Shown piece by piece: positions 40,737 through 48,962 of a stretch of 64,000 bases of DNA. Numbering within the stretch: the first letter of the stretch is position 1; each line of letters begins with the position of its first letter. The notes under the pieces are model-generated. The model was not told the DNA's origin and did no database searches. It was given only the letters and a program-made list of their open reading frames with translations. The DNA is from an uncultured Bacilli bacterium (GTDB taxonomy: Bacteria; Bacillota_I; Bacilli_A; RF39; UBA660), in assembly GCA_910583745.1 (NCBI GenBank), contig CAJTZC010000001.1, positions 1 through 64,000 of the forward strand. Reading direction: 5' to 3'. The position numbers were made by a program, and so were the translations under genes.

Positions 40737-42850
40737 TCTTTTTTGACAATTTCGTACGATTTTTTTAGTCTCTCATGGTATGTAATCTTTTCTCCCCAAG
40801 GTTTCAATTTATAAGAATTTAAAGTTATATTTGAGGAGAACGATGCACCGATAAACAATTCATCAATTTTGTAACTGTCGACCCCATATTGTTCGTAATA
40901 GTCGTCGTGTATCATCATAGACGATGGATCGGAGAAATTTAAAATTTGCCATGGGATTCGTATCTCCACCTTGCCGTCCTTTTCGTAAAAGTCGGCTTGT
41001 GAATTATAATCCGAAGCATTCGGATTTCCATTTCCAAACGTGAGACGACCCGTATTGACTAGGGTGGCTTGTTTGTAGTTACGACTATATCTGTTCGTGC
41101 TGTAAGGCTCGATTAAGAGGTTTATGTCGGTGAAGGTGCTCGAATCCTTAGCGGGCTTGTCTATATAAGAATTTTTGCCGAGAAGTTCGTATCCATCGAC
41201 TGCTTTTAATACATCGTAATACTCTTGAACGAGGATTTTTCCTTCTTTTCCATCTAGAACGATTAAGAAATCGACGTCTCTATCGAAATTTAGGTTGTAA
41301 TGGTTCGCGAATTTGGTTCCACTTTTCTCTGTGACATCCAATGGGATATACAGAGGAGCTTGCTGTTTTTTCTTTTTGTCGACATACAAATAGAGATATC
41401 TTTCGTCCTGTTTCATACTCAAAGAAAGGTTTTCCGTATCGACAATTTTATCCTTGTCGCTCCATTCTTTGATATCTCCATCGATATAACAGACACTTTC
41501 CTCTTCTCCGGGGTCAAATGTCAAAAGACCTAGACCTTGGTTTGTCGTCTGTACATCGTTCCAGTTCATCGTCTCCGGGATATCTATCTTTTCAATTGTA
41601 TTCCAAGAGCGCTTATCCCATTCGTCTTGCCATGTGGCAATTAAGCCTCCGGCCGAACCGGTTTCGATGATGGTGTGGTATGCATTCACGAGGGCCTTTC
41701 CCTGTTCTTCTTCGGTCATACCACCGAAATTTCCGTACCTATCGTCCGCGAGAGAGGAAATTCCACGAGAAGTCGAATAAGCGAATTCTGTCACGAGAAC
41801 AGGCATGTCGTGGTGGTTGTTGAGTTTCAAAAGGTATGAGAAGTATGTGTCTTGGTATTCCTCTTTCTCATAACTCAAGTAGTTAGGATAATAAGAAGAA
41901 ATGTTGTATGCTGCGAATAGACCTTTGTAATCGTTTACTGGTTTTAAGTGTTCTGCGTCGAGACGTACTAGTTTATGGTAAAAGAACTTCAAATTCTCAG
42001 GAGTCAAATATGGAACTTCGTTTTCATCTTCTTTGACAATCGGTATATCTCCGACGGGATCAGTCGTAGGGGAATTGATGAACGATATACTGTGTTGTTC
42101 GTTGTATTTTTTTGTCTCATACGTGACGAGATGGTCGAGAACTTTGGCAAGCATCGTCTCAAATGGTGTCGCGTCGGCTTCTGTAGATATGTAGTTGCCA
42201 GAAAAACCTTTTCTATCCTGGTATTTGTTGTCGGTGTAGATGATGGTGTAATCTATCCATTCGCTTCCGACGACATACGCTAAGACGTATTTGGATATGT
42301 TTTTTTTGTACTGTCCTTTTCCGGCGTTATTTAAGGCTAATTTTTTCCTTCCGTGTATGACATCTACTGCGTTTTCTGCTCTCGTAATCAGTTCACCATA
42401 GTAAGCACGCGAGAACCCATCGTGATGGGAATTCAGAGTGTATGAATCTAAGTTTATTCCCTGTATCAGATATAATTTCTCCTCGTGTGCTTCGTTGTAA
42501 TCGTAGAAAGCATCGTAAAAATCGTCATTGAATATCGCATTCAAGCGCACAGTGTTGCTGCCGAGCTCGTGGATGGATTCGAGCCATGCATAATACGTGT
42601 CATACGGTATCGCGTAATCTGTGACATAGTGACCCGGTATCGAAGCTCCTATGTTTACTCCTTTTACGGTGATTTGTTCGTACGCATCGCCTTTGGCCAT
42701 CATCAACTTTTTTCCGTCTGCAAAACTTATCACTTCGATTTCTCCGCTTTTAGGGACAAAGAAACTCCATCGATAGTATGCAAAATCGAATAAGAAATAG
42801 ATTCCTATCAGTGTAAAAATTAAGATTATAAATTTTTTCATCTTGTCCAC
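40724..42850 (-). CDS. Secreted glycoside-hydrolase-like TIM barrel with C-terminal beta domains
   Basis: The protein has 708 residues. After an N-terminal helix (about 5-25) comes a catalytic-like barrel: VKGVNIGASIPGHYVTDYAI, GSNTVRLNAIF, YVLAYVVGSEWID and MPVLVTEFAYSTSRGIS, with Glu in GSEW and VTEF at the acid/base and nucleophile positions of clan A glycosidases (GH2/GH5 type). GGLIATWQDEWDKRSW follows. Residues from about 470 form beta-rich domains (IDGDIKEWSDKD...). I infer a polymer-trimming or transferring enzyme outside the membrane. It overlaps the HEAT gene by 13 bases. No family number can be given with certainty. Confidence 0.65.
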   Translation of the reverse strand: MDKMKKFIILIFTLIGIYFLFDFAYYRWSFFVPKSGEIEVISFADGKKLMMAKGDAYEQITVKGVNIGASIPGHYVTDYAIPYDTYYAWLESIHELGSNTVRLNAIFNDDFYDAFYDYNEAHEEKLYLIQGINLDSYTLNSHHDGFSRAYYGELITRAENAVDVIHGRKKLALNNAGKGQYKKNISKYVLAYVVGSEWIDYTIIYTDNKYQDRKGFSGNYISTEADATPFETMLAKVLDHLVTYETKKYNEQHSISFINSPTTDPVGDIPIVKEDENEVPYLTPENLKFFYHKLVRLDAEHLKPVNDYKGLFAAYNISSYYPNYLSYEKEEYQDTYFSYLLKLNNHHDMPVLVTEFAYSTSRGISSLADDRYGNFGGMTEEEQGKALVNAYHTIIETGSAGGLIATWQDEWDKRSWNTIEKIDIPETMNWNDVQTTNQGLGLLTFDPGEEESVCYIDGDIKEWSDKDKIVDTENLSLSMKQDERYLYLYVDKKKKQQAPLYIPLDVTEKSGTKFANHYNLNFDRDVDFLIVLDGKEGKILVQEYYDVLKAVDGYELLGKNSYIDKPAKDSSTFTDINLLIEPYSTNRYSRNYKQATLVNTGRLTFGNGNPNASDYNSQADFYEKDGKVEIRIPWQILNFSDPSSMMIHDDYYEQYGVDSYKIDELFIGASFSSNITLNSYKLKPWGEKITYHERLKKSYEIVKKDWRV

Positions 42851-42857
42851 TCCATTC

Positions 42858-44333
42858 TTATGGATTGTAGTCTTTTACTTTTGAGGCATGGCTGAACTGT
42901 CTCAAGGATTCGATATTTTCGTCTAACCATTTTCCTCTTTCTCGTATAGCCGTTTTCATGTCGTCGATAGCCTCTTTATAGGAATGGGCATTGTCTTCGA
43001 CATTTACATAGCGGTTCTTTTCGTCACTGAACGAATCTCCGTATTTGACGAAGTTTCTCTCAATGGCAGGGCCTAAATAATCGACAACTTCATCGATGTA
43101 TTCGTAAAGATAATCGTCACTCAAAACGTTCTTGCGCATCTCTCTATATCGTGCAATGACTCTTTCAGTAAAATATTCATCTTTTAAAAGCATTTGAAAC
43201 CAGTTTTTGTCTTTCATCAAAAACTCTTGGTTGTCGAGCATGTCTACAAAGTAATTGTCGAATATGTTGTTCATATCCCAGAAAGCCAATTTCATTTTTC
43301 CGGTCTTATCTTTGTATATATAAGTCGAGTTATTCCCCGCATCGAAGTTCAAGAAAAATTCGTTGAATACGACATAGTTTACGAATGAATCGATGTCGAT
43401 GTGGTTGGCATAGCCGAAGTTTTCGTCATCGTAGTCGAACGAGTACAGAATTCGTTCGAAATAACTCAAGTCATCGTTTATATATTTGTTCAATTTAGTG
43501 GTCATTTTTGTCTTGCTCGGATATACGATGTTGTACTCGGAGAACGGTACAATTCGGTTCGTATAGCGAGAGAAGTTGTCTAAATAGAATAGGTCGTCGT
43601 CTTCGACGTATCTCTTCGTGATGACGAGTAAGTAGCTCGTTATATCCGCATTTTTGTTAAGTTTTGAGATATCAATTTTATTTTTGTCTACCTTTATCTT
43701 TTCGACTAGGAGGTAAACGCCTTGGTATTCTTTGTTTACAAATACTTCGCAGAATCGGACATTTGGCGAGTATTCCATGAATTCACCTGTTAAATTGTAT
43801 CCGATGTAGTTGCGCATGAGTGTCTTGTCTAACCAAGGTCCATGTAAAATGAAATCAGAATCTTCGGAGAGTCCTAAAAGAGGGTATTCTCTATCTTCAC
43901 CCTTTTTGTTGATGAGTTTTACACGGAGTCCTTTTTTATCGAAAGACCGAGAGGAATTACCACGATATCTTATGAGCGTCTCCGTCTTGAACGTCTCTTT
44001 GCTGTTTAACGCATTGTCTCCAGAGTTGTCGTAGACTTTCATCGTCGATTGGATGTACTCGTCTACACTCTTGTCGTCTCCGCCTAGAATCTCTTTTCCT
44101 TCCGTATCGAACGAAATGATAGGAAGATGTGACGAAAAGGACGAAGGGTCTATCGTCCTACTTTGAAATGTGGTTTCATCTATCTTGCTGTAATCGTAGT
44201 TTGGATATTTTGTCTCTTTTACTAAGTGTTCGTGGTATCGATTGTTTTCCAAACCCTCTTCGACTGTACTTGCCCAAAAAGAGAGCCCTAGCACTCCTAT
44301 ACAAGCACACAATACTATGACTTTATTTTTCAT
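42858..44333 (-). CDS. cotH: CotH kinase family protein
   Basis: This 491-residue protein with an N-terminal signal or anchor helix carries the CotH pattern: ETLIRYRGNSSRSFDKKGLR, DFILHGPWLDKTLMRNYIGY, CEVFVNKEYQGVYLLVEKIK and KLAFWDMNNIFDNYF. In Bacillus CotH phosphorylates spore coat proteins; related proteins occur with VTC and DUF4956 genes in many bacteria, apparently in envelope work. The metal site reads WDMN instead of a DxD. In this operon it is more likely a polysaccharide-linked enzyme than a coat kinase. Confidence 0.85.
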   Translation of the reverse strand: MKNKVIVLCACIGVLGLSFWASTVEEGLENNRYHEHLVKETKYPNYDYSKIDETTFQSRTIDPSSFSSHLPIISFDTEGKEILGGDDKSVDEYIQSTMKVYDNSGDNALNSKETFKTETLIRYRGNSSRSFDKKGLRVKLINKKGEDREYPLLGLSEDSDFILHGPWLDKTLMRNYIGYNLTGEFMEYSPNVRFCEVFVNKEYQGVYLLVEKIKVDKNKIDISKLNKNADITSYLLVITKRYVEDDDLFYLDNFSRYTNRIVPFSEYNIVYPSKTKMTTKLNKYINDDLSYFERILYSFDYDDENFGYANHIDIDSFVNYVVFNEFFLNFDAGNNSTYIYKDKTGKMKLAFWDMNNIFDNYFVDMLDNQEFLMKDKNWFQMLLKDEYFTERVIARYREMRKNVLSDDYLYEYIDEVVDYLGPAIERNFVKYGDSFSDEKNRYVNVEDNAHSYKEAIDDMKTAIRERGKWLDENIESLRQFSHASKVKDYNP

Positions 44334-44335
44334 AA

Positions 44336-45016
44336 TTATCCACTGATTTCGTCGTTTTGAGATACGATGTTCACGTATTCGACATTTTTAAGTTCGTAGA
44401 TGGTCTCTGTGATGCTCTTTTCTCTGTCGAAGGATTTCGTATAGTATTTTTTAGGAAGCTCGTATATCAATTCGAGAGTTTTGTCGGTCGTATTTTTGAC
44501 GCGAAGGTTGGCTTTTTGTTCGAAATAGTCGAATACGATTCCTTCTATTTTTCTTTCATTGCTCAAACTCGTCTTGATGACTAAAAGTATTCTGTTGTCG
44601 TTTTTAATGCGACCCATGAGTAACATGACTAGGAAAACGATGGCCGTTCCTATTCCAGCGACGACATAGTCTCCTACTCCACAGCAGATACCTACTATGA
44701 TGGTCCAAAAGATGTACGCTGTATCTCTGGAATCTTTGATTGCTGTACGAAAACGGACGATAGACAATGCACCGACCATACCTAGAGACAGTGCAATGTT
44801 GTTACCTATTACGGTCATGACCATGGTCGTCAAAATGGTCAACATGATGAGGGATACATTGAACTTTTTGCTGTATATTGTACCTTCGTGTGAAAAGTAG
44901 TAGGAAAGGAAAATGACCAATCCCAGGACGACTGCGATGATTAAGTGCATCGCAATCTGTTCAAGTGTCAAGGAACTTGACGAAATTTCTAATAAATCTA
45001 TTAACTTATCTTTCAT
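44336..45016 (-). CDS. DUF4956 membrane protein
   Basis: The 226-residue protein has four membrane helices in its first 140 residues. The family signature IALSLGMVGALSIVRFRTAI followed by KDSRDTAYIFWTIIVGI is complete. A cytoplasmic tail with an alpha/beta pattern follows (ILLVIKTSLSNERKIEGIVF, EYVNIVSQND). DUF4956 genes nearly always accompany VTC polymerase domains, as here. The exact role is unknown. Gap to cotH is two bases. Confidence 0.88.
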   Translation of the reverse strand: MKDKLIDLLEISSSSLTLEQIAMHLIIAVVLGLVIFLSYYFSHEGTIYSKKFNVSLIMLTILTTMVMTVIGNNIALSLGMVGALSIVRFRTAIKDSRDTAYIFWTIIVGICCGVGDYVVAGIGTAIVFLVMLLMGRIKNDNRILLVIKTSLSNERKIEGIVFDYFEQKANLRVKNTTDKTLELIYELPKKYYTKSFDREKSITETIYELKNVEYVNIVSQNDEISG

Positions 45017-45038
45017 AATTAAATCTCTTCTTTCTTTT

Positions 45039-45734
45039 TTATAGTATTATTTTGTGTGTCACATTTCGCGACATATAATATTTACTTACCGAAGTATTGA
45101 TACACGAGACGCTTTCGATGAGGTCTTTCACGTAGCTCAGTAAGAAACCGTTGTATTTGACTTCTAAAACGTAGTTGTTTTTATCCATAATCGGATTCAT
45201 CTGTAAATTGGGGTCAAAGATGTCCATCGAAGCTTCGGTTGCCACGATGTCGTGATCAAAAGTCAATCGGATGCTGTTCTCTTTCACGACGAATGCGTCT
45301 CTTCTATATTCGATGATCACTTTCGGTCTATATAGATTCATCGTCATGAACAGGTACATTTCCATCGCGAATGGGTCTTCGTAGTTTAGTAAGCATGCGT
45401 AATTCCCTTTGGACAACTCGATGGCATCTTCTCTCGATACGAGTAGGGACCTCTTCAATTGGTAGTCGCCTTCTTTTTGTTTCATCTCTAACATCGCGAA
45501 GGAAGCTTCTGGGTCGTATACGCGGAGTCGGACTTTTCGTCTTATCTCTACTCCGGCTTCTTTTTCTTGAAAATCTCTATCGTCTAGAGTGTCAAAGTAC
45601 AGTGAGCGTATGGTGTATCCATTGTCTTTATTGTGGCTGTCACCTATAAGAACTTTGCTTATGTGGTTTTTGGCTTTTTTGTATTCCTCTGTATTCAGAA
45701 GATATTTGATTTCTCGTCGCCTTACGATATTCAA
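45039..45734 (-). CDS. VTC-domain (polyphosphate polymerase-like) protein
   Basis: This 231-residue protein is a VTC domain on its own: RREIKYLLNTEEYKKAKNHI, YTIRSLYFDTLDDRDFQEKE, VEIRRKVRLRVYD, MLEMKQKEGDYQLKRS, RPKVIIEYRRDAF and VLEVKYNGFL. In yeast Vtc4 this beta-tunnel polymerises phosphate from ATP. The conserved basic and acidic tunnel residues appear present. Start is a TTG with AGGGAGGTG upstream. It is the first gene of the operon; a TATACT -10-like box lies about 25 bases upstream. Confidence 0.85.
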   Translation of the reverse strand: MNIVRRREIKYLLNTEEYKKAKNHISKVLIGDSHNKDNGYTIRSLYFDTLDDRDFQEKEAGVEIRRKVRLRVYDPEASFAMLEMKQKEGDYQLKRSLLVSREDAIELSKGNYACLLNYEDPFAMEMYLFMTMNLYRPKVIIEYRRDAFVVKENSIRLTFDHDIVATEASMDIFDPNLQMNPIMDKNNYVLEVKYNGFLLSYVKDLIESVSCINTSVSKYYMSRNVTHKIIL

Positions 45735-46029
45735 AAAATTACACCTCCCTATACAATCAAGGTTTAAGTATAATTAAAAAGCTCAGATATTTATCGATCC
45801 AGAGTCTATTATCCGGATTTTTTTATTGTAAAATAATGCCTGAACAACGCGGTTTTTGTCAAGTGTTTCTGGACACTTTGATAAAATTTCCCCTTATTTT
45901 TCGCCTTGATTCGTTAAAATCGAGTATATTATAAAACAAATTCTTTCGATAGTCCACCTTTTTTTGCTTAATTATTTATATCTAAAAATCCAAAATAGTT
46001 AAATTTTGGATTTAGTAAGTATTTAATCT
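45735..46029. other. Intergenic region upstream of the polysaccharide operon
   Basis: About 295 bases without a gene. It contains a TTATCCGGATTTT palindrome (about 45812), recalling the TCCGGA core of the leader repeats at 8 kb, and a hairpin TCAAGTGT/ACACTTTGA near 45867-45892 with no T-run. The operon promoter should lie here but no clear -35/-10 pair was found. Confidence 0.4.
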
Positions 46030-46782
46030 TTATTTAGTTTTTTGATTGTCGTCTAAATTTTTAGACGATTGCATTGTCAATTCATCTAATCTCTCTTGCA
46101 AAAAGTCTAATTGTGTTTGAGAATATGTTTTATCACTACTCAAAGAAATATAACTTCCGGTGCTTTCTGGAAATTGATAGTTACAAGCAAAATTATCGTC
46201 AAAAAATTCACCGTTTTTTATAACTAAGTTTTCATTTTTATCACATATAACTTCACCATCTTTTTGGATTGTTGTATTTTTAGTTTGTGATACATAATCT
46301 TCAGAATCTGATTTGCTAGTAACCTCTATTATCTCACTATATCCAACATATCCTTCACTATTTAAAGAAACAGTAGTAACACTTGCAGAAGCAGAATTAT
46401 CAGAAACGTCTTCATAACTTGTAGTTTCAAATGTGCAGTCTGTATACATCGTAGATAAAGTTTCATAAGGAATATCATGACCAAATGACATATCAATTAT
46501 ATCACGAATAGGTTGTTCTTCCTCCTCTTTATCGGACTTTTCTAGAACATTATAACGGTATGTTTCTAACGTTGGATCAAAAGATGCAAATATTTTTATA
46601 TCCTCACCATTATAAATTTTATCACCATCAATAGGTTTTACGTCATCTAATAGAGCATTGATTGCATCTATACTACTAAGTTCTACCTCTTCACTTGTTT
46701 TTCCTTTAAGCGAGCAGCCAGTTAACAAAAATATTGCTGCACCAAATAGAGCCGCTGTTCTTCTTTTTAAATCATTTTTCAT
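46030..46782 (-). CDS. Lipoprotein of unknown function
   Basis: The 250-residue protein begins MKNDLKRRTAALFGAAIFLL followed by TGC, a clear lipobox (LLTGC). It should be lipid-anchored on the outer face of the membrane. The mature part is acidic with a beta-rich pattern and two late cysteines (VICDKNE, FACNYQF). No family is recognised. The start at 46782 is chosen because AGGGAGG lies eight bases upstream; a longer open frame that continues into the decayed paralogue upstream is not a real gene fusion. Confidence 0.7.
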   Translation of the reverse strand: MKNDLKRRTAALFGAAIFLLTGCSLKGKTSEEVELSSIDAINALLDDVKPIDGDKIYNGEDIKIFASFDPTLETYRYNVLEKSDKEEEEQPIRDIIDMSFGHDIPYETLSTMYTDCTFETTSYEDVSDNSASASVTTVSLNSEGYVGYSEIIEVTSKSDSEDYVSQTKNTTIQKDGEVICDKNENLVIKNGEFFDDNFACNYQFPESTGSYISLSSDKTYSQTQLDFLQERLDELTMQSSKNLDDNQKTK

Positions 46783-46852
46783 AAAATTTACCTCCCTTTC
46801 GTGGCATATAATATCACTAATTTTGATAAATTGCAACCTTAAGTAACATTTA

Positions 46853-47175
46853 TCTGCCAAGTATGTATTTATTGTATTTATCAAGTTGTCCCAACTTATC
46901 TTTGCAAAAGCATCTCTCGTACCTGTATTTTCGATGACTAACTCTTTCTCGATTGTATCTCCAAAGTTCCATGTGCCTTCTGTATTTTCTACCATTTCAT
47001 CATTATCTCGAAATGTCAAAGCTAAATCGCCACTTTTTATTGTAATTTTTTCTTGTTCATTTGTTCCTACTTAGGATATGAAGTAAGCATACGTCAAAGA
47101 AGTCGTCAAAGCGACTATTGATACACAGAGGACAATCAACGAAACTACGTTTTTCTTATTATCTTTTTTTGTCAT
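46853..47175 (-). pseudogene. Decayed TasA-like N-terminal fragment
   Basis: The first about 105 codons copy the start of the 47192-48769 gene: signal helix, AYFIS-VGTNEQEK, SGDLALTFRDNDEMVENTEG and NTGTRDAFAKISWDNLINT. An in-frame TAA replaces the Gln codon of YFVSQVG (near 47070), and homology stops after INTYLA, where INT is duplicated. The rest of the TasA-like and all of the WRIIR domain are missing. It lies head-to-tail with the intact gene, 17 bases away. Confidence 0.8.
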
Positions 47176-47191
47176 GTTCTTTCACATTCCT

Positions 47192-48769
47192 TTAGTTTAT
47201 TTCCAAATAATATGGATTGTCGATGGTGCCATTTCCTTGGAGTTTATCGAGGTATTCAGACTTGAGGTTGATGACTGGAATAAACTCAACGTTACTAATT
47301 ACTTCTGTTTCTTTCAGGCTTCCTTCATTACTGACACCGAAGACATGAGCATAATTAGCCCATATTCTGTATGGAGAAAATGACCCGTACCAACTTTCTT
47401 TGTAGAGATAATAATTTTGGTTTTTTGTCCCATACTTCCCACTTCCGGCTGCAACGATTTCATCTGCTGTGATTAACCCTACTGGATACGTCAAATTCCC
47501 GTTTCCTCCGCTTGTTTCTTTTACTGTGAATTTATCATTTTCTTGTGAACATGTGAATTGTGGTTGCACTTTATCAAAGTTTGCTTTTTCCACTCCACTT
47601 CTTGCATAGGCACCATATGCTGTATAGTTATTTCCATATCCTAATCCTGTATCATTAATCCATCCTGTTACACTACTTCCTGGTGTGCTCCTGTCGTTAC
47701 AGAAGATACTGTCTGCTATATAGTTTGCATATCCTGTATTTACTATGTTTGTTTTGTACCATTCATCTACTTGTGTCTTTATCAAAGAATCTGTTTCATT
47801 TCTTTGGGCTTGTTCTTTACTCGTACTTGCACTTCCGTTTGTTCCTCCAAACATCCATCCTACATATTTTGTATCGTTGTATGTTCCATTCCACATTTGA
47901 CTCGTCAGAGCAAAACCTCTCGTGTAGCTGTTCGTTTCGGGTGTACCTGCACCATCATATTGTATTCTTACTGTTCCATCACCATTGATTCTGATAATTC
48001 TCCACCACATATCTTGTCCACTTGCGTCTCGTCCAAATTTTATATAATTATTAGGAGCTGTTCCTCTAAAATAATAGCTTATTCCATAGTCATCTGACAT
48101 GCTATATAAACCATCACCTGTTTCGTCGGTCATTGCAGGATTTGTAAAGTTAGGCACTTCTGATTTTGCATTTTTAATCAATTTTATTAGAGGAATATCA
48201 GGTTTTCCTTGTTCCAAAGTAAATTTTGTTATAAATTTAGCATTTAAGTCTGCGGTTTGGTCTATATCTGGTAAATTTTCGAATGTGATTTTTACTCTAT
48301 AGGTATAGGTATGTCCTGCTGGAACAAGTAAGTGGTCTGCCAAAAGTTGAGTCAACGCTGTCTCACTTCTCGGTACATTTGCACTCACGGTTTCTACTTG
48401 TTTCCATACTGCGTTTGTCTCATCACTTTTCTCTTCCAAAGTATAGGTTAAAGATTCTGCCAAGTATGTATTTATCAAATTGTCCCAACTTATTTTTGCA
48501 TAAGCATCTCTTGTCCCTGTATTCTCGATGACTAATTCTTTCTCGATTGTGTCTCCGAAGTTCCAAGTGCCTTCTGTATTCTCTACCGTTTCATTATTAT
48601 CTCTAAACGACAAAGCTAAATCTCCACTTTTAATTGTAATTTTCTCTTGCTCGTTCGTTCCTACTTGGGATACGAAGTAAGCATACGTCAAAGAAGTCGT
48701 CAAAGCGACTATCGATACACATAACACAACCAGTGAGATTATTCTTTTCTTATTGTCTTTTTCAGTCAT
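47192..48769 (-). CDS. Secreted protein: SipW-dependent TasA-like N-terminus fused to a WRIIR domain (paralogue)
   Basis: The 525-residue protein has the same layout as the 4844-6415 product. The N-terminal helix and LTYAYFVSQVGTNEQEK look like a SipW-type signal; SGDLALSFRDNNETVENTEG and TYRVKITFENLPDIDQTADL form the beta domain. The C-terminal module shows DDYGISYYFRG, DMWWRIIRINGDGTVRIQYD, IFCNDRS, TYPVGLITADEI and a closing VINLKSEYLDKLQGNGT. Differences from the paralogue cluster in loops (for example KANFDKVQPQ and YRIWANYAHVFGVSN), as expected for surface-exposed, diversifying regions. AAGGAAGG precedes the ATG. Role probably in a surface fibre or adhesin. Confidence 0.7.
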   Translation of the reverse strand: MTEKDNKKRIISLVVLCVSIVALTTSLTYAYFVSQVGTNEQEKITIKSGDLALSFRDNNETVENTEGTWNFGDTIEKELVIENTGTRDAYAKISWDNLINTYLAESLTYTLEEKSDETNAVWKQVETVSANVPRSETALTQLLADHLLVPAGHTYTYRVKITFENLPDIDQTADLNAKFITKFTLEQGKPDIPLIKLIKNAKSEVPNFTNPAMTDETGDGLYSMSDDYGISYYFRGTAPNNYIKFGRDASGQDMWWRIIRINGDGTVRIQYDGAGTPETNSYTRGFALTSQMWNGTYNDTKYVGWMFGGTNGSASTSKEQAQRNETDSLIKTQVDEWYKTNIVNTGYANYIADSIFCNDRSTPGSSVTGWINDTGLGYGNNYTAYGAYARSGVEKANFDKVQPQFTCSQENDKFTVKETSGGNGNLTYPVGLITADEIVAAGSGKYGTKNQNYYLYKESWYGSFSPYRIWANYAHVFGVSNEGSLKETEVISNVEFIPVINLKSEYLDKLQGNGTIDNPYYLEIN

Positions 48770-48868
48770 TATTTCTACCTTCCTTTTTAAACCCAGTCTA
48801 CCATAAGTGTTTTGAAAATCGTGTCGATTTTTATTTATGCAATTTTTTTTGATACTTATTTTGTGAGT

Positions 48869-48896
48869 ATTATCTATGATATAAGTATATAATCAA
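48869..48896 (-). promoter_or_regulatory. Putative promoter of the 47192-48769 gene
   Basis: The minus strand reads TTGATT, 16 bases, GATAAT, matching the block upstream of the paralogue at 6415 in sequence and spacing. The distance to the ATG is longer here because of an inserted T-rich stretch. Confidence 0.45.
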
Positions 48897-48935
48897 ATGG
48901 TTATAAAAGCAACAAAATGAGAAAATAAAGCGAAA

Positions 48936-48958
48936 AAAAGATACTTTTTACAGTATCA
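48936..48958 (-). terminator. Terminator at the end of the T4SS-like cluster
   Basis: On the minus strand GATACT and AGTATC pair around a short A-rich loop, followed by T7. Confidence 0.8.
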
Positions 48959-48962
48959 ATAA

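Noticed and set aside
45780..45900. Terminator or riboswitch upstream of the polysaccharide operon
   Set aside because: The hairpin has no T-run on either strand and no known aptamer pattern was recognised.
46783..47019. Fusion of a TasA-like fragment with the lipoprotein
   Set aside because: The lipoprotein has a strong ribosome-binding site and lipobox start at 46782; the upstream part is the tail of a pseudogene with a nonsense codon.
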